From Cyanophora paradoxa (Eukaryota; Glaucocystophyceae; Cyanophorales; Cyanophoraceae): a stretch of DNA of 64,000 bases. The stretch spans positions 106,042-170,041 of the forward strand of contig QPMI01000166.1 of NCBI GenBank assembly GCA_004431415.1, read 5' to 3'. The position numbers and the translations under genes were made by a program. The notes under the pieces were generated by a model. It searched no databases. It was not told the DNA's origin and saw only the letters and a list, made by a program, of their open reading frames with translations. Below, piece by piece: positions 22,641 through 31,739 of the stretch. Position 1 is the first letter of the stretch. Every line of letters starts with the position of its first letter.

Positions 22641-22946
22641 GATTGCGGCCACTCCTGCTAGCTAAGCTGCCCCTGACAGGGCGGGCTCTGGACCGGCTGG
22701 TGCCCGGTCGGTGCTCGACGTTCCGACGGCAAGGGGGCTGGTCGAGGTGCGCTAGGCACGCGCTGTTAAGGTGCTGCTAGTTGTTGGGACGCTCAGCGGG
22801 TTGCCTGGCGCTCAGCCGGGAAACAAGCCGCCTCCCTTTCTGGGCTCTCAAGTTGTACCCCCACCTGAACCCATCTTCCTTGCAATTGCAACGCGCCGCT
22901 GCCGACTCAGTGTCGAGACCTACATACACTCAGAAAGCGGCTTCGA
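22641..22946. promoter_or_regulatory. Divergent promoter between Kelch 1 and VPS25
   Basis: 306 bp separate the two start codons, so both promoters and 5' UTRs must fit here. No TATA box stands out. Positional inference only. Confidence 0.5.
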
Positions 22947-23790
22947 ATGGCGCAGCAGTTCAAGATGCCGCCCTGGCACGACTGGCCGCCGGCCTTTACG
23001 TATGCCGGCGGCGGCGCTGCTCGAGTTCTTAGCTATTCCGCTCTCTGATGGTTGTCCGCGCGCGCAGGGTGCAGCGCGCGGCGGCGACACAGCAAAAGCA
23101 GCTGCAGCTGTGGAGCCAGCTCGTGTGCGACTACTGCAGGGCGTACAACCTGCAGGCTCTCGAACTCAACGATCCGAACAGCCCGCTCTTTGCCAACAGC
23201 AGGATACAGCGTGCGAGCTGCCCTGCTGTCTCCGCGGCCCGGCCGACGCGCGCGTTCGCGCAGGGCGGCTGACGAAGGAGGGTTTAGACCTGCTGGCGAA
23301 CCACTTAATAGGGCAGGGTTCGTGCGCGTGCGCCGCTCGCGCCGCAGACCGCTGAGGGCGAGCAGGCATGGCGGCGTGGGCCCCCAACTCAAACGCGCGC
23401 TTGCTAATCTACTGGAGGCGGCCGGAGGAGTGGGCGTCCATGCTGCACCGCTGGGTGCGCCGCTCAGCCGTGCGGCGCCACCGCAGTGCGGCCCGGCCGA
23501 CGGTCCCCGCGCATGCGCAGGTGGTGGAGCAGGGGAGGGACGGGCAGGTCTTCACCCTCTTCGAGCTGCGGGAGGGCGAGTTCGGGGGGCGCGTCGGCGC
23601 CGAGTTCAGGAGCATAGACATGGACCTCCTCCTTCAGGTGCGGCGCAGTCGCGGGTTGCGGGCGCCGGCGCCGGCGCCCGCACGGCTCATCAGTTCCGCG
23701 CAGGCGCTGCGGCACCTTGAGTCGCAGGGGAAGGCGCGCGTCATGCGCAACGCGGCGGGCGCGGAGGAGGGCGTCAAGTTCGTGCGATGA
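22947..23790 (+). CDS. VPS25: ESCRT-II subunit VPS25
   Basis: Six exons join in frame to 180 residues (human VPS25 has 176): 22947-22999, 23068-23210, 23264-23317, 23366-23454, 23521-23637, 23704-23790. Landmarks follow the family order: MPPWHDWPPAFT, QQKQLQLWSQLVCDYC, NSPLFANSRIQR, a first winged helix, then the diagnostic LLIYWRRPEEW, FTLFELREGEF, LLLQALRHLESQGKARVM and the C-terminal GVKFV. Two copies of VPS25 with one VPS22 and one VPS36 form ESCRT-II, which sorts ubiquitinated cargo on endosomes; the second winged helix recruits VPS20/CHMP6. Start set by the family N-terminus. Very confident; the exon sum is an exact multiple of three. Confidence 0.97.
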
Positions 23791-24193
23791 CGCCGGAGAG
23801 GACGTCGACGGCCCGAACGGGACCCGGGCCCTGCGACGGCCGGAGATTTAGGATTTCTGGCAGGGGTGGGCCACTGAGTCATCAATAGAGACATTTGCTT
23901 GAAACAAACTATACAACAGATGTCGCGGAAAGACCGCCCGGAGCACGACTAAAGCCTAGCCGGCTAGCTAGATCTGCCTACCATACACGGGCTGAGCGCT
24001 AGGATAGCTGCTGGAGAAGGGCCTGCATGTCCGGTCTCCCTCCCGAAAAACGGGCGACAAACTCGTCGCTGCTGAGTTGTGCAGCTAAAACGCCGCATGT
24101 CGCCGAGGAGGCCCTCGGGCGACACGGGAGAAAAGAAGGCAGGAGCCCGGCCGGGCTGCCTGCAGGTGCGCCGCAGGATGCCGCTGACTCCTC
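23791..24193. other. Intergenic between convergent genes
   Basis: About 400 bp holding both 3' UTRs. An AT-rich patch (23898-23920) may include polyadenylation signals. No gene seen. Confidence 0.5.
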
Positions 24194-24778
24194 TTACGAA
24201 TCGCTGGAGGCCGCGGCCGCCGGGGCGGGCGCTGGCGCTGGTTTGCGACCGACGGGGGGCGGCGGCGCGTCGCCCCTCGCCCGCTTTTCAGGAATGATGT
24301 CTGCCGCGGCACTGGTAAGTGAAGCGAAGCGAGCGGTGCAAGCGCTACGAATAGGCACCGAAGAGAAATTCCATCTCGTCGGTCTGCTTCACGACTTGCG
24401 ATAGGTCCTTGTACGCGATAGTCTGCGGCGCAGCGGAAGTGGTCAGCCCGAGCGCCCGCGCAGCAGAAACATTGCGCTCGCCTTCCTCTTCTCCGACTGA
24501 GTGTTCTCAAAGGCCGCGCGGGCGAAGCGCTCGAGGAAGAGCTCCTGCGGCCGGGCGCGTTTGAAGCAGGCGCGGCGAGCTGGCGCCAGCGGTGCTCACC
24601 GTGGCCTTGCCGACCAGCGCGTAGGCTTCCTGCGACACCTGCTTCACGTCGCCGTCCATCTTCATGATCTGCGCTCGCCGCATCACATCGCAGCGCGAAT
24701 TCGCGCCGGCACGCCGTATAATCTCACCCTCTTGATCCTGGCGAGCGGCAGCGTCGCCTTCTTCTCGTCCTCCGCCAT
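24194..24778 (-). CDS. Histone-fold protein, CHRAC1/POLE4/NF-YC-like
   Basis: Five exons join in frame to 117 residues: 24728-24778, 24600-24668, 24482-24544, 24359-24422, 24194-24300. The protein starts MAEDEKKATLPLARIKR and carries a full histone fold: LPLARIKRIMK (helix 1), QEAYALVGKATELFLERFAR (helix 2), then TIAYKDLSQVVKQTDEMEFL (loop 2 to helix 3) closing on FLFDIIPEK, followed by an acidic-poor, Pro/Ala tail. LPLxRI and the FL.DI.P closure are shared by CHRAC1, POLE4, Dpb3 and NF-YC; TIAYKDL fits CHRAC1 best. Such subunits pair with a POLE3/NF-YB-type partner in chromatin remodellers or DNA polymerase epsilon. The third intron (24423-24481) has a GC donor (AAG|GCGAGC). Fold certain; which of these subunits is less so. 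Confidence 0.88.
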
Positions 24779-25032
24779 TTTGAGCGAGTTGTGTTGGCGC
24801 GGGAAAGCCGACGCCTCGGGGAATCGACCCCGCGACACCCGCGAAACGAAGGGAACTCGAAACCGGACCAGCTTCGAGGCGGCCGTCCGCTTCCGCGGGT
24901 CGAGGAGAGCAGCACGATGCCGCCGCACTCGCGTTCCGCCCGCCGCACCTCGGAGGGCGCCCTCGGCAGGTTTCGCGGCTCCAGCATCGGCCCGCAACCC
25001 CAGCAACGAGAGAGGCAGCAGCGGCGCGCTAG
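24779..25032. promoter_or_regulatory. Divergent promoter, duplicated upstream of both paralogs
   Basis: 254 bp between the starts of the histone-fold gene and paralog A. From about 24810 on it is clearly homologous to 33055-33290 (inverted), upstream of paralog B; the 23-nt block at 24854-24876 (AACTCGAAACCGG...GCTTCG) is identical to 33221-33243. An upstream ATG at 24916 opens an out-of-frame reading frame that overlaps the main start and is also kept in paralog B. Confidence 0.75.
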
Positions 25033-25954
25033 ATGCTCGCCCTCGGTCGCGAACTCGCCCGCACGGCGGCCGCAGCCGCCCCCGCGTCGCTCGCGGGCCT
25101 CGGCCCGGCAGCGATCGCACGGTCAGCGCCCATGGCCACCGCGGCTTCCCTGATCGCTTGCAAGGCGTTCGGCATGTTCAGACGCGCCGGTGGCCTTCCC
25201 GAAGTCCCGGAGGGGAGCGCGGGGCTGTCTCCCCAATTGCAGGCTAAAGGCCTAGACCTTTCTTCCGTCCGGCACCTCGCACTGCAAGGCCCGCGGCCGC
25301 CTGGCGTCTGGTCTTCGCCCGCCCTCTCTGCATGGCGCGGTCTGCATTCTGGCGCGGCTGCCCGCGCCGGGACAGGCCCCGGCTCCGGCTCCAGCTCGGA
25401 GGGCGGTTCTAGATCCGACAAGCATGCTGGCGGCCATGGCCAGGGCGCTTCCGCACGCGGTGTGCTCGCCAGCATTACTCTGCCTTAAGCTTCCCTCTTA
25501 ATTAGCTTCGGCGCCGGCGCCGCAGACGGCCGCGGCTTTGGCCTCCTGGACGCCCTCGGATCCGGAGTACTAGTCGCTGGTGCGGCCGGCCTCTACATCA
25601 AAGCACGCGACGCTTGCCATGCCGAAGCAACCGGCGGAGGGAGCGAAGAAAACAAGGAAGACGGCGAGGCTCCTGCCAGCTGCAGTTCGCCAGGTGTTGA
25701 GGACCCTCCGCACACGCTTGTTTCTCAAGACAGGCCTTGACTAACGTGATCTCAGCGGCTCCAGCTATCACACAATCTGACGAATCCGCTTGTACAGTGA
25801 CCCGGATCCGTGCGCGCGCCTTGCAATTGAGGTTTTGCTCTTGACGCGCCGTTACAGAGAACCTGCCCAAGGCTGCTAGGCTTCTTATGGTGCTATTGGA
25901 TGTGGTTTTTGATTACATATGCCTTAAGGTACCTGTTTTCACATGTTGCGAACA

Positions 25955-25985
<31 letters not shown>

Positions 25986-26218
25986 TGATCAGGATCATAA
26001 TCCACGGCGCACTAACCCAGGTGGCCAGAAAGGCTTGCGATCTTTTCTTCCCTCAGTGGGGTATCAACGACGAAGACCTTGAATTTATTATAGATATCTG
26101 CTCAAGCTTACCCTTCATTGTCTCCGGTTGTGACCCCCTCAACTGCATTGTGCTGCACGTTTGGGATTTCATGTCAAGTTTTTCAAGACGTACGATCAGA
26201 TCATGTCGTCAACCTTAG
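25033..26218 (+). CDS. Predicted mitochondrial membrane protein, paralog A
   Basis: Five exons join in frame to 305 residues: 25033-25459, 25526-25693, 25756-25809, 25858-25928, 26021-26218. Exon limits are supported by comparison with paralog B (31740-33054). The Ala/Arg-rich N-terminus without acidic residues (MLALGRELARTAAAAAPASL) and the later SAWRGLHSGAAARA, close to the usual matrix-protease site, suggest a mitochondrial presequence. A Gly/Ala/Val transmembrane helix follows (GFGLLDALGSGVLVAGAAGL), then a conserved KARDACHAEATGGGS and an acidic linker. The C-terminal exons are less GC-rich and hydrophobic-helical (NLPKAARLLMVLLDVVFDYI; SLPFIVSGCDPLNCIVLHVW). Function unknown; no family recognised. 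The last intron holds a 23-nt poly-C run (25955-25977). Confidence 0.7.
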
Positions 26219-26322
26219 AGCTGACAGATCTATAGTAGATTTGGAGTGATTTTCTTCTAGGAGTGATCATGATCTTTTTGGAAATTTGGATGATCGACGT
26301 CGCGTCATGGCACGCTGTCCGG

Positions 26323-26342
26323 GGGATATCGATCGATATCCC
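26323..26342. repeat. Perfect 20-bp palindrome
   Basis: GGGATATCGATCGATATCCC equals its own reverse complement. Built of overlapping ATCGAT/GATATC steps, like shorter palindromes elsewhere in the non-coding DNA. Confidence 0.95.
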
Positions 26343-26375
26343 GGGATCTTGCAATTAAATATTGGGCCCCGGGGG

Positions 26376-26535
26376 TGCGCATGCGCATGCGCATGCACGG
26401 GCGCGCGCCGCGCTCGTGGGCACGTACGCGTATACGTACGCGTACGCGTAGCTATAGCCTAGTAGCTGCGCATGCCGACGCACGTACGCGTACGCGTAGC
26501 TCCGCTGCCTGCTCATACCGACGTACGCGTGTAGC
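26376..26535. repeat. Alternating purine-pyrimidine cluster (Z-DNA-prone)
   Basis: Three GCGCAT units (26378-26395) are followed by a strictly alternating 30-nt tract at 26421-26450 and an 18-nt tract CACGTACGCGTACGCGTA at 26481-26498, with another ACGTACGCGT near 26521. Such sequences can adopt Z-DNA or extrude hairpins; no function is proven. Confidence 0.85.
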
Positions 26536-26914
26536 TGCCGCAGTGCCGCGCGCAGTACTAGCGCGAGCCTAGTAGTACTAGTGCGCATGTCCGTCCGACG
26601 GTCCGCGCATCAGTACGACAGCCTGATCATGAGCCCCCGCATGCGTACGTGTGCGTCTAGGTCTTCATGATCAAGGCTTAATATAAGCCGCTGAGCTTCG
26701 AGTCCGAAATCTGCTCAATATCGATGTCTTACTTGCAATTTGATCCGGCTGCAGCTGCCAAGGCTGATCGGACCACGTGCACTGTACCCGCCGAGCAATC
26801 GGCCAAAAAAGTCGCTAGCGTCTGAAGCTCGAGCTGATCGAGCCGAAGCCTATGCACGCCGTGAGGTGATCGAGCCAACGCAGCCGGCACGCGCGCGGCC
26901 GCGGCACCGACGGC

Positions 26915-29900
26915 ATGACCTCAAACTCGCAGCCGCTCGCGGCCGCGGCGGTGAGGTTCGAGCGGCTGCCCGACCGCGGCAACAACAGCCCTCCCCAGCG
27001 CACAAGCACGGCGGCGGCGGCGTGCGTCGGCGCGATCCAAGGCGAGCAGCGGCCTTGCATAGTCATCTACGGCGGTTCCGCTCCTCTTCCGCTCGATGAC
27101 TTGTGGGCTTACGACGTCGGATCGACCTCGTGGATCAAGCTGAGCCCGCGCGGCCCGGCTCCGCCGCGGCTGGAGTTTCCCGTGTTCGTGCGCCATAGAC
27201 TTCCGAAACGAGCGCGTCTGTAGCTCGCGTCGCCCATGTACATTGCGACGCAGGTGTACGCAAGGGGCGCGCTCTGGTTGTGGGGCGGCTGCTCGGGCCC
27301 CATCCAGACGGGGCCCAACATACGACTCGTGCTCAACGACACGATGTGGAGGTGCGGGCCCCGGGCCGTGCGCCTCCCGAGCCGCGGCTCGCTCGGTCGC
27401 TGCGCCGCTGATCCGACCCGCGCCGAACCCAGGCTCAACCCGCAGACGTGGACGTGGGTCAGCGTGCGGGCGAAGGACGCAAAGAGCGCGCCGGCGGGAC
27501 GCTCGGGCGCCCTCGCGCTCGTCGACGAGGAGCGCGGGCGTCTCATCGTCTTCGGCGGCTGCGGGGACGAGATCGCCAACCCGGACACGCCTCAGATGGC
27601 CGACCTCTGGATCTTCTCCTTCGTCGATGCGTGCGCCGCTCGCCGCGCCCCCGCGCCCGCAGCCTCACCGCTCGAGCAGGTCCTGGGCCGAGATCAGGCG
27701 CGTGGGTTCGCAGCCGTGGCCCGAGCCGGTCGCCGGCGCCGCCGGCTGGTGCGCCCCCCCGCCCCGCCCCGGCTCCGCTGCGGCCCGTGGCCGATCGGCG
27801 CGGCGCAGGCTGAGCCCCGACGGGAGCTGCTTCGCCGTGTACGGGGGCAGGCGGAACCAGAACTGCGAACCCAGTCCGCCCCGCCGGCCCGGGCGCGCGC
27901 TCTACCGTGAGACCCGCGTCGCTGACGCGTCACCCGCAGCGCCGGTGGCGGACGGCTGGCTCTTCCACCTGGGCGAGGCCCGCTGGGAGAGGCTGCCGGC
28001 GCGGCCCGACGGCCCTGGCCCCCTCGAGGAGGCGGCCTGCGCGAGCTTCGGCGGGGCGCACCTGCTCTTCGGCGGCGCGGCGCCCGGCGAGCGCTTCTCC
28101 GCCGGCTGCTGGGCCTTCGACCTCGCCGCCGCCCGCGCCGCCGCCGACCCCTGGCGCCCCTCGCCGCCTCCGGGGCACCCGCCCCACGCCGCGCGCATGC
28201 TCGGCGCTGGTCGCCCTCTCGGGCCCCTCGGGCGGCGCGCAGCTGCTGGCGCTCGGGGGCCGCGCCATCGCCGGCTCGCGGGCTGTCTCCTACATCTCCG
28301 AGGTCTTCCGCCTCACCCTCGCGGGCCCCGCTCCGCCGGCCCCGGCACCCGCCCCGCCCCGCCCCCGCCCCCGCCCCGCCCCGCCCCTTCCCCGCCCCTA
28401 CTGCCCCGCCGCTAGCGATCGCCGCGGGTTCTGGTTCGGGCTCGGCCGCGGCAGAGGCGCCGCGGGGCGATGCGGCGCGGAGCCGGTCGCCGACGCCGCC
28501 GCGGAGCCCGTCGCCGGAGCCGCAAAACAGGAGGCCGACGGGTGAGGGCCAGCCGTCGGGAGCAGCAGGGCAGGGCGAGCCTTCGGCGGCGGCGAGCCGG
28601 CCGGCTCCGGCTCCGGAGGCGCCTCGAAGCGAGCCTGGGGCGCCGCCGGGCCAGCCGCCGCCGGCGGCGGCGGAGGAGGCGGGGCCGGGGCAGGTGGGAC
28701 AGTTGGCGGAGCAGCTGCAGAAGGAGCTAGCGCGGGCGCGGCGGGCGGAGGAGGGCGCCGAGAGAGCTCGCGATTTTGAAAGGTGCCGCCGCCGCGCCCG
28801 GCGCGCGGCTGGCCGGGCGGCGGCCGACCCCCGCGCAGGAAGGCGCACGAGGCGACGAGGAAGAAGCTGGCGGAGGCCGAGGCGGCGCGGCGGGCGGCGG
28901 AGGCGCAGCTGCGGGCGGCGGAGAAGGCGCGGCGGCAGGCGGAGGCGGAGCGGGACGGGCTGCGCTCCGCGAAGGAGGCCGCCGAGGCCGCCGCTGCCGA
29001 GGCGCGTAGCGAGGCGGAGGCGCGGGCGCGGGAGGAGGCGCAGCGCTCCTACGCCAGCGGCGTCGAGGCCGGCCGCAAGCTCGTGCGCCCAAGCATGCGC
29101 CCGGCCGCGCCGCACCGTTTCCTGATCGCGGCGCAGGGTGCTGAGCTGCACGAGCCGCTGCGGGCGCGGTTGAAAGCCGCGGAGGCCGACGCGAAAGAGG
29201 CCCGGAGCAAGGCGGAGGCGGCGCAGAAAGAAGCGGGGGCGGCGCAGAAAGAAGCCGAGGCGGCGCGCGCTGCGCTGGCGCGGGCACAGAAGGTGCGTCG
29301 GTCTCGGGACTGCCCGGCGCCGTCGTCCGACAGCGGCGCAGGGTCTGGAGCAGCAAGAGGCGCTGCGTGCGCGGGCGGATGCGGCTGAAGAAGGGGCGCG
29401 GAGGGAGGCGGAGGCGGCACGCGGGGCGCTGGCGCGGGCGGAGGAGGAGGCGCGGGCGCGGGAGATAGCGCACCGCTCGCAAGTGAGCAGCTTGGAGGCG
29501 GCTCTGGAGACGGTGGGCGTCGGCCAAAGCCGCTGGGCGCCGTTTCCTCACAGCGGCCCAGGGTGAGGAGCAGCAAGAGGCGCTGCGGGCGCGGGCGGCG
29601 GCGGCGGAGCTCGCTACGGCGGAGGCGCGGGGCGAGTTGGAGGCGACGCGCGGGGAGCTGGCGCGGGTGCAGGAGGCGCACCGCCTCCAAGTGAGCGTCC
29701 TGGAGTCCGTTCTGAAGAAGGTGCGCACCGGCGGAGTTGCACCCGGCGCCGCGTTCCGACGGCGGCGCAGAGGGCGGAGCTGCAGATGACGCTGCAGGTG
29801 CGGGCGGAGGCAGTGGAGGCAGACGCCAAGGAGGCGCGGAGCGAGGCGGAGGCGGCGCGCGCGGCGCTGGCGCGCGCGGAGGAGGAGCTGCGGCAGCTGC

Positions 29901-31202
29901 AGTCCCGCCCGAGCGCCTTCGACGCCCGTCTGAAGGCGGTGGGCCTGTGCTCCGGCCCGCACGTCGCTTGCGCTCTTGTTCGACCGCGGCGCAGAGCGAG
30001 GAGCAAGTGGAGGCGCTGCGGGTGCGGGCGGAGGCGGCGGAGGCGAGCGCGGCGGGGGCGTGGAGGGAGCTGGAGGCGGCGCGCGCGGCGCTGGCGCGCG
30101 CGCAGGAGGAGGCGCGGCGGAGCTACGCGAGCGCCTCCGAAGCCCGCCTGAGGGTGCCCACACACTCCCGCGCTGGGACCGGCCTAGCTCCCTCATTCCG
30201 TCGCCGGGGCGCAGAGCGAGGAGCAGTACGGGCTGCTCCTGACGCGGGCGACGGAGGCCGAGGAGCGCGCGGAGGCGGCGGAGGAGGCGCTCGAGAGGCT
30301 CGCGCTGCGGGCCGAGCTGGCGGGGGCGGCGGTGCAGGAGCTGGAGGGGCGGGCGGCGGGGCTGCAGCTCGGCCCCGCCCCGCCGGCCCCGGCGGCGGCG
30401 GCGGCGGTGCTCACGGTGGAGGCCCTCGCCGGCGTCCCCGCCGCGCGGCTGCAGCGGATGCAGCAGGAGCTCCTCGAGAGCGTCGCCGCCGTTGCCGCCG
30501 CCCTCCACGCCGCCCGCACCGCCCGCGCACCGGCCGAGGCCGAGGAGGAGGGGGCGGAGGAGGCGGTATGGGGGGCCGAGGCCGAGATGCAGTCCCGCGG
30601 GGGCCGCCGGGACCGAGGCCGGGGCCGGGGCGGGAGAGGGGGCGCCTCGAGCTCGCACCCGCGAGGCGCGGTGGCCGGCAGCGGTGCCGCTGCGCCCCCT
30701 CTGCCGCCTGGTCTGATGTCTCTGATCGCGCCGCGGCCGCGCGCGTGCAGGCGGCGACTTTGGCTACACGGAGCGGGTGTTCGGGGCCCCGCAGAGCCCG
30801 AGCGAGCAGCTGCAGCCGGCCGCAGACGTCGGCGTGCAGCCCGGGGTGGCGACGAGCGGCCAGCGCGGCGCGCGCCCTCGCGGAGGCGGCGCCCGCGGGC
30901 GAGGCGGCCGCGGAGCCCGTGCGTCGCCTGCTTTTCTTCCTTCGCAACCTGCTCCCTGTCCGTCGACCTTTGATCCAGGAGGCTATCCGGAGGAATGGCC
31001 CTCTGTGGATTTCGAAGCGACGCAGGAGCCTCGGCCATGGCCTCAGGCGGCCGGCCAGACCTCGGGCCAGCCCCGTGGGGCGCGCGGCCGGCCGCGGGGC
31101 CGGGGCGGAGGCGGGGGACCGGGCCCTGCACCGGCGCAGGAAGATGCTCCGGCGGTGCAGCTGCAGGGGGCGGGTGGCGTAGCGTGGCGGCCCAGGGCCT
31201 GA
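26915..31202 (+). CDS. Kelch-repeat / coiled-coil protein 2, with RGG tail
   Basis: Starts MTSNSQPLAAAAVRFERLPD and ends WRPRA-stop at 31202. Kelch blades: CIVIYGGSAPLPLDDLWAYD; ALWLWGGCSGPIQTGPN; GRLIVFGGCGDEIANPDTPQ; SCFAVYGGRRNQNC; HLLFGGAAPGERFSAGCWAF; QLLALGGRAIAGSRAVSYIS. A Ser/Pro-rich linker (SRSPTPPRSPSPEP) follows, then long coiled coil. Five consecutive coiled-coil exons (29137-29292, 29342-29512, 29562-29720, 29771-29938, 29995-30153) are 156-171 nt, all multiples of three, and repeat a pattern like EALRARAEAAEA...EAARAALARAEEE. The C-terminus has RGG-type repeats (DRGRGRGGRGG; GGGARGRGGRG), common in RNA-binding or condensate proteins. Same overall plan as the Kelch protein at 16833-22640. 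Scaffold role inferred. Confidence 0.85.
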
Positions 31203-31739
31203 GGGCCGAAGGCGCCTAGTGCTGGCGTACGCCAAGACACCCCCCTCCCTCCCAAACCCCAACACCCCCTCCCTTCCAAACCCAAACCCCACCCCACGCC
31301 CCTCCCCCTCCCCCCCACCCCTTCTCCCCCCCTCCCACCCCACCCCCCAACCCAAACCTACCCTCCCCTTCCCGGTCCGTAATCCCGGGCCCTTCCCTCC
31401 CCTCCTATCGGCCCCCCCCCCCCCTTCCCCTCCCCCACAACCACCACGACCCGCTGCAGCTCACGGCGAGAACACCGCTCGGTTTTGCAGGCGGTTTGCG
31501 ACTTCAACTGCCCCCTCCCCCATCCTTCCCCCTCCCTCCTCCTCCCCTCCCCCTCCGCCCACCACCTTCCACATGCACCCTGCGGCGGCCTCCCCCGCTC
31601 GACCCTGACGTCGACCTCGGGCAAATCAAAATTTAAAATCGCGCATGCGAGGCCAGCATTGATGCATGCCGCCAAAGCACGAGGCACCGGCCGGCGTCAA
31701 TTTTTCTAATTTGATGAAAAAAGCACTAGATATAACTTC
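31203..31739. other. Intergenic, low-complexity C-rich tract
   Basis: 31230-31580 is almost pure pyrimidine with short A-runs (CCCAAACCCCAACACCCCC-like), directly after the Kelch 2 stop codon and so probably in its 3' UTR or terminator. Beyond 31620 the sequence becomes AT-rich up to the stop of paralog B. No gene. Confidence 0.6.

Larger units (their letters stand above)
26219..26914. other. Intergenic, palindrome- and alternating-purine-pyrimidine-rich
   Basis: No supported gene; open frames here are by-products of repeated CG/TA steps. It carries TGATCATGATC (26264-26274), a 20-bp palindrome, and several alternating purine-pyrimidine tracts described separately. It separates paralog A from the second Kelch gene. 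Confidence 0.7.

Noticed and set aside
26355-26588. Overlapping open frames rich in Arg/Thr/Met and Tyr/Ala
   Set aside because: They arise from repeated GCGCAT and TACGCG units in the alternating purine-pyrimidine cluster.
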